DNA of 64,000 bases from NCBI RefSeq assembly GCF_018614415.1, contig NZ_JAGGOO010000078.1, positions 62,001 to 126,000 of the forward strand, read 5' to 3'. The stretch's first letter is position 1, and every line of letters starts with the position of its first letter. Under the pieces are notes generated by a model, which searched no databases, had not been told where the DNA came from, and saw nothing but the letters and a program-made list of their open reading frames with translations. The position numbers were made by a program, and so were the translations under genes. This DNA is from Streptomyces sp. ISL-12 (GTDB taxonomy: Bacteria > Actinomycetota > Actinomycetes > Streptomycetales > Streptomycetaceae). Shown in pieces: positions 8,045 through 15,186 of the stretch.

Positions 8045-9793
8045 GTGAACGACCGATACGACGCGGGACACGGCGGCGGCCAGGAGGGCCCGTACGAGAT
8101 CGTCGGCTACGACGAGTACGGCCGGCCGGTCTACCGCCAGGCCCCGGCACAGCAGCAGACGTACGACCCGTACGCGCAGCCGGGGCAGCAGACGCAGCAC
8201 GCACAGCAGGAGTACGGCTACGACCCGTACGGCACCGGCGGGCAGCAGCCCTCCGCCCCGTACGACCCCTACGCGAACTACGGCACCGGCCGGCAGGCGC
8301 CTGTTCCCCCGCAGGGCGCCTACGACACCGCTCAGCAGGCGCCCGTCCCCCCGCAGAGCCCGCAGAGTCCCTACGACCCCTACGCCGCCGCCGGCGGGCA
8401 GCCGCAGGCCCGGGTCGCCGAGCAGACGGCACGCATCCCGCAGCAGGCGGGCCCGCGCGAGGAGCCGGAGGGGCCCGGGGCGGCGGGCCCGGCGGAACCC
8501 GGGGCGGCGGGGCCGGAGTACCACACCGAGGAGTTCGCCTTCGTCGAGGAGCCGGACGGCGACTCCGAGGACGTCATCGACTGGATGAAGTTCACGGAGA
8601 ACCGGACCGAGCGCCGGGAGGAGGCCCGGCGCCGGGCACGCGCGCGTGCCGTCGCCCTGGTGGTCGTCCTCGCCCTCGTCGCCGTCGGCGGCATCGGCTA
8701 CCTCTGGTACGCCGGAAAGCTCCCCGGCATGTCCTCGTCGGACTCCACGACCGGCGGTACGACGGCGGCGGGCGCCCAGAAGCGCGACGTGATCGCCCTC
8801 CACCTGCACGACACCGACGGCGGCTCCACGTCCACGGCGCTGCTGGTGAACAACACCACCACCCAGCAGGCCACCACCGTGCTGCTGCCCAACTCGCTGG
8901 CGCTGACCGGCGACGACGGCAGCGTCACCACGCTGGCCAAGTCGGTCGACGACGACGGCCCCGACGCCACCCAGGACGCGCTCGACTCCGTGCTCGGCAC
9001 CGCCATCGAGGGCACCTGGCGCCTGGACACGCCCTACCTGCAGAACCTCGTCGACCTGGTCGGCAACATCGAGGTCGACACGGACGCGGACGTGCCCGAC
9101 CCGGACGCCGAGGACGACAAGGACGCCGCCGTTCTCGTCCACAAGGGCGAGAAACAGACCCTCAGCGGCAAGATGGCCGTCGCCTACGCCACCTACCAGG
9201 CCTCCGGGGAGGCGCAGGACGCCCAACTGGAGCGGTTCGGGCAGGTCGTGCACGGGGTGCTGCGCAAGCTGTCCTCCGACGCGCAGGCGGCGACGACCAC
9301 CGTCCAGACGCTGGGCATGATCCTCGACCCGCCGCTGACCGACAAGGACCTCGGCTCCTTCCTCGCCTCCCTCGCCGACCTCGCCAAGGGCGGCGACCAC
9401 AAGACGGCCCTGCTGCCCGTCCAGGACGACGGCACGCTCAGCACCGAGGACAGCTCCGGCGTCGTCAAGGACGTCCTCGGCGGCACCGCCAAGAGCCCCG
9501 ACGAGGACGCCGCGGTCAGCGTCTCCGTGCAGAACGCCAGCGGTGACAAGAACAACACCGCCAAGGTCCGGATCACCCTGGTCAACGGCGGCTTCGCCTT
9601 CGTGGAGGGCGGCACCGCATCCGCTGCCCAGGCCACCTCCGAGGTGCTCTACGCGGACGCCGCCGACAAGGAGAACGCCACCGAGGTCGCCAAGACGCTC
9701 GGCCTGCCGACCAGCACGGTCGCCAAGGGCGACGTCTCCGCCAACGCGCGCGTGTCGGTGGTCCTCGGCCAGGACTACGAGCCCGCGTCGTGA
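8045..9793 (+). CDS. LCP (LytR-CpsA-Psr)-family cell-wall glycopolymer transferase-like protein
   Basis: A 582-residue membrane protein starting at GTG 8045 (GAGAGGGGCACC upstream), 16 bp after nadD. Residues 1-160 are low complexity with repeated YDPYA units; 175-201 are charged; 202-222 form one membrane helix. An extracellular LCP-like domain (about 245-440) and a C-terminal LytR_C-like domain (about 475-580) follow. LCP proteins attach anionic glycopolymers to peptidoglycan. From position I equate it with S. coelicolor PdtA (SCO2578), reported as a polydiglycosylphosphate transferase. The usual LCP arginine motifs are not apparent: the SDTMM-like site reads GGSTSTALLV and the PRD-like site reads LLPNSL. 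The enzyme assignment therefore leans on context. Confidence 0.8.
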   Translation: MNDRYDAGHGGGQEGPYEIVGYDEYGRPVYRQAPAQQQTYDPYAQPGQQTQHAQQEYGYDPYGTGGQQPSAPYDPYANYGTGRQAPVPPQGAYDTAQQAPVPPQSPQSPYDPYAAAGGQPQARVAEQTARIPQQAGPREEPEGPGAAGPAEPGAAGPEYHTEEFAFVEEPDGDSEDVIDWMKFTENRTERREEARRRARARAVALVVVLALVAVGGIGYLWYAGKLPGMSSSDSTTGGTTAAGAQKRDVIALHLHDTDGGSTSTALLVNNTTTQQATTVLLPNSLALTGDDGSVTTLAKSVDDDGPDATQDALDSVLGTAIEGTWRLDTPYLQNLVDLVGNIEVDTDADVPDPDAEDDKDAAVLVHKGEKQTLSGKMAVAYATYQASGEAQDAQLERFGQVVHGVLRKLSSDAQAATTTVQTLGMILDPPLTDKDLGSFLASLADLAKGGDHKTALLPVQDDGTLSTEDSSGVVKDVLGGTAKSPDEDAAVSVSVQNASGDKNNTAKVRITLVNGGFAFVEGGTASAAQATSEVLYADAADKENATEVAKTLGLPTSTVAKGDVSANARVSVVLGQDYEPAS

Positions 9794-9872
9794 CCGGACG
9801 GTGACCGCATGGGCAGAGGTCGGCGGTCGTGAGACCCTTGGTGTCAAACGACCGTCGACCGAAAGCCTGGTA

Positions 9873-10316
9873 GTGACCGCGACCGACCGCTCCCTGGAGC
9901 TCATCAACACCGCCGCTCAGGCGGCCGCCGACAAGCTCGCCCACGACGTCATCGCCTACGACGTCAGCGACGTGCTGTCGATCACGGACGCCTTCCTGCT
10001 GGCCTCCGCACCCAACGACCGACAGGTCAAGTCGATCGTCGACGAGATCGAGGAACGGCTCAGCAAGGAGCTCGGCGTCAAGCCGGTGCGCCGCGAGGGC
10101 GACCGCGAGGCCCGCTGGGTCCTGCTCGACTACGTCGACATCGTCGTCCACGTCCAGCACAGCGAGGAGCGCGTCTTCTACGCCCTGGAGCGGCTCTGGA
10201 AGGACTGCCCCGAGCTGGAGCTGCCCGCCGACGCCAAGGCGACCCGCGGCAAGGGCGAGGAGCACGCCCGGGCGCAGGCCGCCGAGTCCCCCGCCCCGGA
10301 CGGGGACGGGTGGTGA
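9873..10316 (+). CDS. rsfS: Ribosomal silencing factor
   Basis: RsfS binds uL14 on the large ribosomal subunit and blocks subunit joining during starvation. The 147-residue product carries the family core: LINTAAQAAADKLAHDV, then DVLSITDAFLLASAPNDRQV, EGDREARWVLLDYVDIVVHV and ERVFYALERLWKDCP. GTG 9873 is chosen because it lies immediately before the conserved core. The frame extends upstream into the end of the LCP gene, but that part shows no family similarity. The C-terminal 25 residues are a charged tail. Its stop overlaps the next gene start. Confidence 0.95.
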   Translation: MTATDRSLELINTAAQAAADKLAHDVIAYDVSDVLSITDAFLLASAPNDRQVKSIVDEIEERLSKELGVKPVRREGDREARWVLLDYVDIVVHVQHSEERVFYALERLWKDCPELELPADAKATRGKGEEHARAQAAESPAPDGDGW

Positions 10317-10984
10317 GCGCCACCGGCGAGGTGACGGACCGGGGGACCGGCCGGGGGCGCCGCGTCATTCTGTGGCGGCACGGGCAGACCTCGTGGAACG
10401 TGGAGCGCCGCTTCCAGGGCACCACCGACGTCGAGCTGACCGGGACCGGCGTCGCCCAGGCCCGCCGGGCCGCCCGGCTGCTGGCCGGTCTGCGGCCCGA
10501 CGCGATCGTGGCCTCGGACCTGAAGCGGGCCGCCGACACGGCCGCCGAGCTGGCCGCGCTGACCGGCCTGGAGGTCGCCCACGACGAGGGCCTGCGGGAG
10601 ACCTACGCGGGCGTCTGGCAGGGGCTGACGCACGACGAGATCATCGCCCGGTACGGCGAGGAGTACGCGGCGTGGAAGCGCGGCGAGCCGGTCCGCCGCG
10701 GCGGCGGCGAACTGGAGACCGAGGTCGCCGACCGCGCCGCCCCCGTGGTGCTGCGGTACGTGGACAAGCTGCCGCAGGACGGCACCCTCGTCGTGGTCAG
10801 CCACGGCGGCACCATCCGCACCACCATCGGACGTCTCCTCGGCCTGGACGCGCACAGCTGGGAGGCCCTGGGCGGCCTGACCAACTGCTGCTGGTCCGTC
10901 CTCGGCGAGGGCGTCCGTGGCTGGCGGCTGCTCGAGCACAACGCCGGCAGTCTGCCGGAGCCGGTGCTCGGCGACGACGACTGA
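10313..10984 (+). CDS. Histidine phosphatase (phosphoglycerate mutase-like)
   Basis: A 223-residue member of the histidine phosphatase clan. The phosphohistidine motif is ILWRHGQTSWNVERRFQG, with the acid/base region ETYAGVWQGLTHDEI and the second histidine in VVVSHGGTIRTTIG. GTG 10313 overlaps the rsfS stop by four bases (GTGA), implying translational coupling; a GTG at 10310 is an alternative. Such proteins beside rsfS are often annotated as phosphoglycerate mutase, but the lack of cofactor-dependent mutase-specific features leaves a broad phosphatase role open. The substrate is unknown. Confidence 0.9.
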   Translation: MSATGEVTDRGTGRGRRVILWRHGQTSWNVERRFQGTTDVELTGTGVAQARRAARLLAGLRPDAIVASDLKRAADTAAELAALTGLEVAHDEGLRETYAGVWQGLTHDEIIARYGEEYAAWKRGEPVRRGGGELETEVADRAAPVVLRYVDKLPQDGTLVVVSHGGTIRTTIGRLLGLDAHSWEALGGLTNCCWSVLGEGVRGWRLLEHNAGSLPEPVLGDDD

Positions 10985-11028
10985 GCCGTGTGCGGGACCC
11001 GGATTTCACTTTCCGGCAGGTCGCAGGC

Positions 11029-11034
11029 TAAAGT
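11029..11034 (+). promoter_or_regulatory. Candidate -10 of the first tRNA-Ala gene
   Basis: TAAAGT at 11029-11034 fits TANNNT and lies 40 bases before the tRNA 5' end, which would give a short precursor leader. A TTCACT-like -35 sits about 18 bases upstream. No other promoter-like element is seen between the phosphatase gene and the tRNA. Confidence 0.5.
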
Positions 11035-11074
11035 TCTTCTTGTTCGCCCCGCTGAGCGGGAAGAACACCGGCCC

Positions 11075-11147
11075 GGGGCTATAGCTCAGTTGGTAGAGCG
11101 CCTGCATGGCATGCAGGAGGTCAGGAGTTCAATTCTCCTTAGCTCCA
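11075..11147 (+). tRNA. tRNA-Ala (anticodon GGC)
   Basis: A 73-nt cloverleaf can be drawn by hand. The acceptor stem pairs GGGGCTA with TAGCTCC and contains the G3:U70 wobble that marks alanine tRNAs. The D arm is AGCTC-AGTTGGTA-GAGC. The anticodon arm is CCTGC-ATGGCAT-GCAGG with GGC at positions 34-36, and the T arm contains GGAG-TTCAATT-CTCC. No CCA is encoded after the discriminator A. The copy at 11819 is identical over all 73 nt. Confidence 0.97.
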
Positions 11148-11181
11148 CAGAAGGACCAGAAGGTCCAGAAGCAACACGATG

Positions 11182-11212
11182 AATCCCGTCCCCTCGAGGG
11201 GCGGGATTTTTC
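11182..11212 (+). terminator. Rho-independent terminator after first tRNA-Ala
   Basis: ATCCCGTCCCC and GGGGCGGGAT form a strong hairpin around a short TCGA centre (one G-T pair), followed by TTTTTCG. It lies 35 bases after the tRNA. Confidence 0.85.
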
Positions 11213-11377
11213 GTTGCCTCACTTGAGCACCAGGGGTCCGCCGGACGTATGGCTCCATGGAGATCCGCGCCGGTCACCGTGTCCGTACTGGTACTGAGGC
11301 GTCGCTGACCGTGTCGGTCCGGGCGTGGCAGAATCAAACGGCCGGAAGGGGGCGCGGCCCGACGGGAGGGAGTACCG

Positions 11378-11452
11378 ATGCCTGCGAGCATCCTCGGGGA
11401 CAACGGCGGCGTCCCGTACGTGTGCACGGCCTGCGGCGACAGCTGGAGCTGA
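11378..11452 (+). CDS. Possible 24-aa CxxC microprotein
   Basis: ATG 11378 follows GGGAGGG with about 7 bases of spacing and opens a 24-codon frame, MPASILGDNGGVPYVCTACG then DSWS. It contains one CxxC pair. The stop is 3 bases before the ATG of the next gene, which encodes a protein with two more CxxC pairs, so the two may be translationally coupled and may together form a zinc-binding unit. It could also be only a leader ORF. Real expression is unproven. Confidence 0.5.
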   Translation: MPASILGDNGGVPYVCTACGDSWS

Positions 11453-11455
11453 TCG

Positions 11456-11689
11456 ATGGGGGCACACAGGCGGAAGTGCGACTGGTGCGGCAGCGGCACT
11501 CCGATCGTCCGCGACATGGAACCGGTCAATCCCGAGTACCAGTACTGGTGCGAGGAGTGCGCGCGGGCGCTGATCATAAAAGGCGACCCCATCGAGACGT
11601 ACCGGGAACTCGAAGGCGAGCCGATCTACGGCCGTCTCCTGGAGGAGCACTGCACGCTCAAGCGGTTCTACTCCTTCGTGGCCGCCTGA
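11456..11689 (+). CDS. Small zinc-ribbon-like protein of unknown function (77 aa)
   Basis: A 77-residue protein with two CxxC pairs, CDWC at 8-11 and CEEC at 32-35, spaced as in a small zinc ribbon. A helical acidic C-terminal half follows (RELEGEPIYGRLLEEHCTLK). It lies between the two tRNA-Ala genes and directly after the 24-aa CxxC frame. I do not recognise a named family. Zinc binding is inferred from the cysteine spacing. It could act in nucleic-acid binding or protein interaction; nothing in the context decides this. Confidence 0.72.
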   Translation: MGAHRRKCDWCGSGTPIVRDMEPVNPEYQYWCEECARALIIKGDPIETYRELEGEPIYGRLLEEHCTLKRFYSFVAA

Positions 11690-11766
11690 CGGCCGACCAT
11701 CCGGTGGGAAAAGTGGTCAAATCGGGCAGACCGGAAACGATTTGGTGTTGGACCCGGTCGACCGTG

Positions 11767-11772
11767 TAATGT
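11767..11772 (+). promoter_or_regulatory. Candidate -10 of the second tRNA-Ala gene
   Basis: TAATGT at 11767-11772 with TTGGTG (11742-11747) upstream at a long 19-base spacing. The tRNA starts 46 bases downstream. The presence of a separate promoter indicates that the second tRNA is transcribed independently of the first. Confidence 0.5.
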
Positions 11773-11818
11773 TGGCGTCGCCGCCGGGGAAACCGGGCGG
11801 AGCGAAGCGGTAAAACGC

Positions 11819-11891
11819 GGGGCTATAGCTCAGTTGGTAGAGCGCCTGCATGGCATGCAGGAGGTCAGGAGTTCAATTCTCCTTAGCTCCA
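11819..11891 (+). tRNA. tRNA-Ala (anticodon GGC), second identical copy
   Basis: Identical over its 73 nt to the copy at 11075, including the G3:U70 wobble and the GGC anticodon loop ATGGCAT. No CCA is encoded. A terminator follows after 6 bases. Confidence 0.97.
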
Positions 11892-11897
11892 CAGGGA

Positions 11898-11930
11898 AAC
11901 CCCCCGGATCGATGATCCGGGGGGTTTTGT
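11898..11930. terminator. Bidirectional terminator between tRNA-Ala and the NuoF-like gene
   Basis: AACCCCCCGGATC and GATCCGGGGGGTT form a perfect 13-bp stem around a GAT loop, with TTTTG after it on the plus strand and AAAC-flanked GTTT on the minus strand. It can stop the tRNA transcript and the convergent operon that ends at 11936. Confidence 0.88.
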
Positions 11931-11935
11931 TCTGC

Positions 11936-13549
11936 TCAGCGGCCGAGCGCGCGCCGGCCGCGTCCCGGGGCGAGCACCGGCAGATTGGCCCGGGCCGGCG
12001 CCTGGGCCCGGGTGTCCTCCTCGATACGCAGGGCGAGCGCCGGGCAGCGGCGCACCGCGCGCAGCGCCTTGGCCTCCGCGTAGCGCGGCACCTGCGCCTG
12101 CGCCACGGTCGGGAAACCGTCGGCGCCGAGCTGGAAGACCTCCGGGAGGATGTCCGCGCATAGCCCGTGGCCGCGGCAGAGCGTCCAGTCGACGTAGATC
12201 TTCTGGCGGCTGGGGCCGTTCTCCGCGGCGGCGCCGCCGCCCGGGACGCCCGTCGGGGCCCTGCCCCCCTCGAAGAGCGGCAGCACGCCCTGCACGGGCC
12301 GTCCGCAGCCGTTGCCGAGGACATGGGCGGCCAGGTCGTCCGTGAACGCCTTGACGGTCGACTCCAGGAACATCGCCGAGCCGTCCGGATGCGAACACGC
12401 GCCGCGCCGCTTGACGTTCTTCGCGACCTGCTTGAGCGCCTCCAGGGCGGCCGGACCGCCGCCGTCCAGGATGTCCTGAAGGCCGCGCGCGGCGGCCGGC
12501 AGACCGAGGTAGCAGGGGCCGCACTGGCCCGCGCTCTCCTCCGCCAGCCACTGCGCCACCCTGAGCGACTCGCCCAGCGGGCATGTCTCCTGACCGATCG
12601 GCAGGATGGCGCCCGCGCCCAGTGAACCACCCACCGCGTCCAGCGAGTTGCGGGAGACGACCGCCTCGTCGACGGTGGCCGAGTCGATCCACTTGCCGTG
12701 GTAGCCGCCGGTCAGCACCCCCTGGGGCACCGGCGGTGCGCCGGCCAGCTGGAGGACGTAGCGCAGCGGTACGCCGGTGGGGACCTCGATGACCATGGGG
12801 CGGGCGACCGCGCCGGAGACGGTGAGCATGACGGTGCCCGGCTCGTCGTACAGGCCGGTGTTGCCGTAGCGCTCGGGGCCGATGCGGGCGGCGATGGCGA
12901 GCTGGGCGAAGGTCTCGGCGTTCGACAGGAGCGTCGGCGCTCCGCCCACGCCGCTCCTGGAGGCGCTGACCTTGCGGCCGGGCGGGATCGCCGGGCCGCC
13001 GTCGATGGAGCGGATCAGGGAGGCGGCGGCGCCGGTGACCATCCGTACGGGATTGCGCTGCACGCGCGCGCGGAGCGCCGAACGGCGGCCGTTGCTCAGG
13101 CCGCGTTCGGCGAGCGCGGCCTCCATGGAGCGCTGGGTGGACTCCCGGGTGACCCCGACGACGAGGGTGCGCGCGCCCATCGCCTCGGCGCACAGCAGCG
13201 CGCCGTCCAGGATCAGGTGCGGCGCGCGGTTGATGAGGACGGTGTCCTTGCGGCAGGCCGGTTCGTCCTCGCTGCCGTTGACGACGACGACCGGGCGGAC
13301 GCCGCGCTTGATCGCCGCTTCGGCGACCGAGCGCAGCTTCTTGTGGAAGGGGAAGCCCGCGCCGCCGCGGCCCCTGAGATTGATCGCCTCGGCGAGTTTG
13401 GCGAGCTGTTCGCCGCCAAGGGGTTCGAGCGGGCCGTGCACCTTGAGGTGCATCGGGAGATCCAGCCGCTCGACAAGGTCGAAGCCCGACGTGAGCTGGG
13501 GAAGGCCGACGACGCGGACCTCGGGGACGTCGGGCAGGGCCTCGTTCAC
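11936..13549 (-). CDS. NuoF-like flavin/iron-sulfur oxidoreductase fused to a ferredoxin
   Basis: A 537-residue cytoplasmic protein. Residues 50-400 resemble the 51-kDa subunit of complex I and HoxF: a Gly-rich FMN/NAD region (INLRGRGGAGFPFHKKL at about 56-72; VNGSEDEPACRKD), an SLBB-like part, and a 4Fe-4S cluster motif ESAGQCGPCYLG followed by GACSHPDG. A short linker leads to a ferredoxin-like domain with CRGHGLC and a later CP (RCPAL), suggestive of a 3Fe-4S or 4Fe-4S ferredoxin of the cytochrome P450 partner type. Its ATG overlaps the stop of the upstream membrane gene (13546-13549). The pair looks like an NAD(P)H-to-membrane electron relay. The electron acceptor is unknown. Confidence 0.82.
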   Translation of the reverse strand: MNEALPDVPEVRVVGLPQLTSGFDLVERLDLPMHLKVHGPLEPLGGEQLAKLAEAINLRGRGGAGFPFHKKLRSVAEAAIKRGVRPVVVVNGSEDEPACRKDTVLINRAPHLILDGALLCAEAMGARTLVVGVTRESTQRSMEAALAERGLSNGRRSALRARVQRNPVRMVTGAAASLIRSIDGGPAIPPGRKVSASRSGVGGAPTLLSNAETFAQLAIAARIGPERYGNTGLYDEPGTVMLTVSGAVARPMVIEVPTGVPLRYVLQLAGAPPVPQGVLTGGYHGKWIDSATVDEAVVSRNSLDAVGGSLGAGAILPIGQETCPLGESLRVAQWLAEESAGQCGPCYLGLPAAARGLQDILDGGGPAALEALKQVAKNVKRRGACSHPDGSAMFLESTVKAFTDDLAAHVLGNGCGRPVQGVLPLFEGGRAPTGVPGGGAAAENGPSRQKIYVDWTLCRGHGLCADILPEVFQLGADGFPTVAQAQVPRYAEAKALRAVRRCPALALRIEEDTRAQAPARANLPVLAPGRGRRALGR

Positions 13550-14796
13550 TTCATGCCTCCGGAAGGCGTGTTCCAGGGTTCACCCGGCCCCGGCGCGTCG
13601 AAGTCGTAGGACGCGCCGGGGGCCGGTTCGGGGGCGGGACCGCTCGGGTAGGTGTCGTCCGGGTAGTACGCGCCGGGGACGGTGTTCTGCTCACCGGTGT
13701 CGTACACATCACTCGGCCGGTAGCCGTAGCCGTCCGGATTGCCGTAGGCCGGGATGGTGTGTCCGGTGTCGGTGAGGGGGTCGTACGCCGACGGCGGGGC
13801 CTCGCCGAGCGGCGGCGGGGACGGGACCGGCCAGCCGCCGGGGGGCATCGCCGCGCCGGGGGCCGGGGGTGTCGTGGTGGGTGCCGCGGCGGGGCGGATG
13901 TCCGGCGGCAGGTCCATGGGGGCGGTCCGGTCGGGGGCGGCGGGCTGCTGCCAGGGGTGCTGCGGGGCGGAGACGGCGCGGTAGGCGGCGGCGAACCCGT
14001 TCACGGACTCCCGGGGCGCGGCGGCAGCGGGCTCGTACGGCGGCGGGGCGGCGGCGCTGCGCTGCCGGGGGACCCCCGCGGTCTCGTGGCCCGGCAGCGC
14101 GGAGCCCTGCGGGGTGGTGCCGGGCGCCGTGCGGGCGCCGTCCCGGACCGGCTCCTCGCGGTCCGGCCGGCCCCCCTGGTCGAGGAGGGCGGCCACGCGG
14201 TCGGCGATCCGGCGCTTGACGGGCCCCGGCGCCGCCCGCAGCGCCAGGGCCGCCATCACGCCGGCCACCGACAGGCCGTACAGGACCAGGAAGACCGGCT
14301 TGGCCGCGCGGCCCGCGTAGAGGCCGTGCAGCAGGGCCGAGCACCAGGCCGGGTAGGCCAGCATGTGCATGGCCCGCCAGCGGGCCGCGACGGGGGCGGG
14401 GGAGGCGAAGCGGTTGCGCAGGGCGCCGGTGACGCCCACGAAGACCATGAGCAGGCCGGCCAGGGTGCCGAGGCCGATGAGGAAGGCCCGGCCGCCGAAC
14501 TGCTCGTCGTCCGTGAGGAGCAGGCCGAACGGGATCACCGCGGCGACCCAGGTGGTGTGCGCCAGCGCCAGCTTGACCCCGACGTGCACCAGCAGGAAGA
14601 CGATCGAGGCGACGGCGGTGGTGCGGTGCACCGCCTGGGCGAGGATGCGCTGGCGGGCCACGAGCAGGATCCGGTCCTGGGCGACCAGTCCCCAGATCAC
14701 CGAGCAGCTGAGGCAGACCAGCGCCAGGACGCCGGCGCCGAAATCGAGGAACTCCGCGAACGAGTCGTCCGCCGTGGCGGCGAGGGATGGGTTCAT
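13546..14796 (-). CDS. b-type cytochrome-like membrane protein with disordered tail
   Basis: A 416-residue protein. Five or six hydrophobic helices occupy residues 18-187. Two histidine pairs, H57/H71 and H144/H157, are spaced 14 and 13 residues apart on successive helices, the pattern of bis-heme ferric reductase-like or b-type cytochrome domains. The C-terminal 220 residues are Pro/Ala/Gly-rich with many YxxxD repeats and look disordered. The gene is first in an operon with the NuoF-ferredoxin fusion, overlapping it by 4 bases. I infer transmembrane electron transfer. Heme binding rests on histidine spacing only. Confidence 0.75.
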   Translation of the reverse strand: MNPSLAATADDSFAEFLDFGAGVLALVCLSCSVIWGLVAQDRILLVARQRILAQAVHRTTAVASIVFLLVHVGVKLALAHTTWVAAVIPFGLLLTDDEQFGGRAFLIGLGTLAGLLMVFVGVTGALRNRFASPAPVAARWRAMHMLAYPAWCSALLHGLYAGRAAKPVFLVLYGLSVAGVMAALALRAAPGPVKRRIADRVAALLDQGGRPDREEPVRDGARTAPGTTPQGSALPGHETAGVPRQRSAAAPPPYEPAAAAPRESVNGFAAAYRAVSAPQHPWQQPAAPDRTAPMDLPPDIRPAAAPTTTPPAPGAAMPPGGWPVPSPPPLGEAPPSAYDPLTDTGHTIPAYGNPDGYGYRPSDVYDTGEQNTVPGAYYPDDTYPSGPAPEPAPGASYDFDAPGPGEPWNTPSGGMK

Positions 14797-15001
14797 GGGG
14801 GCACTCCGAGCGGTTCGGGGAAGCGGTCCCGGTGCCGCACTCTAGGTGGCGCCATACCCGTGGGTACGAGGTTTGAGTTATTGCGCTGTTATCAAATGAC
14901 TATGCGGTCGTTGTGATGCCCTTTAGTGGCTGTTACGCGAAGTAAACCTTGACCGCGGTTCAGGCGACGGAACCCCGTCGCGGCCCGCTCGGCGGCTGCG
15001 G

Positions 15002-15007
15002 TACCCT
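15002..15007 (+). promoter_or_regulatory. -10 of the leuS leader transcript
   Basis: TACCCT, a TANNNT hexamer, ends 6 bases before the leader-peptide ATG at 15014, so transcription should begin at or next to that ATG. A convincing -35 is not seen. The 205 bases between here and the divergent membrane gene start at 14796 hold no further gene. Confidence 0.6.
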
Positions 15008-15013
15008 GACCCC

Positions 15014-15052
15014 ATGCGTGCCGTACGCCTTCTGCTTAGCGGGCCGCGCTGA
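15014..15052 (+). CDS. leuS leader peptide (12 aa, leucine run)
   Basis: A 12-codon frame MRAVRLLLSGPR with three consecutive leucine codons CTT CTG CTT, two of them the CTT codon that is rare in Streptomyces, then AGC. It lies at the transcript start and is followed by stacked hairpins and a terminator before leuS. This is the layout of a leucine-sensing attenuation leader: slow decoding of the leucine codons when charged Leu-tRNA is low would alter folding downstream. The leuA leader at 61531 has a very similar CTTCTCCTTAGC core. Confidence 0.72.
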   Translation: MRAVRLLLSGPR

Positions 15053-15123
15053 TCAGTACCGACCGCCGGTGCTCCGGACGGTCGGCATCGGCGCGGCGTC
15101 CCCTCCTGTGCGAGGGGATTTTT
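15043..15123 (+). promoter_or_regulatory. leuS attenuator: nested helix, pause hairpin and intrinsic terminator
   Basis: Three structures can be drawn by hand. An inner hairpin pairs GACCG (15061-15065) with CGGTC (15079-15083). An enclosing helix pairs 15043-15053 (GCCGCGCTGAT, overlapping the leader stop) with 15087-15097 (ATCGGCGCGGC), 11 bp with one G-T pair. Directly after it, TCCCCTC (15099-15105) pairs with GAGGGGA (15112-15118), followed by TTTTTC, an intrinsic terminator 64 bases before leuS. A ribosome on the leader would disrupt the enclosing helix. I did not find an obvious anti-terminator strand against TCCCCTC, so the switching mechanism is not resolved. Confidence 0.68.
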
Positions 15124-15186
15124 CATTTCTGTCATGAGTGAGAGTCGCAGCCGCAGGCGAAGACGATCGATGGAGCTTTGAGGATC

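Noticed and set aside
8525..8560. TEEFAFVEEPD in the LCP protein as a third copy of the SVVFDE motif
   Set aside because: Only EEFA and a few acidic residues match. The central VVFDE is absent, so similarity is not above chance.
11075..11891. Integrative element bounded by the two tRNA-Ala genes
   Set aside because: Only 670 bp lie between them, with no integrase or other mobility gene. Each tRNA has its own promoter and terminator.
14941..15186. T-box riboswitch upstream of leuS
   Set aside because: No T-box consensus sequence or specifier-loop arrangement could be found. The leader peptide plus terminator explains the region better.
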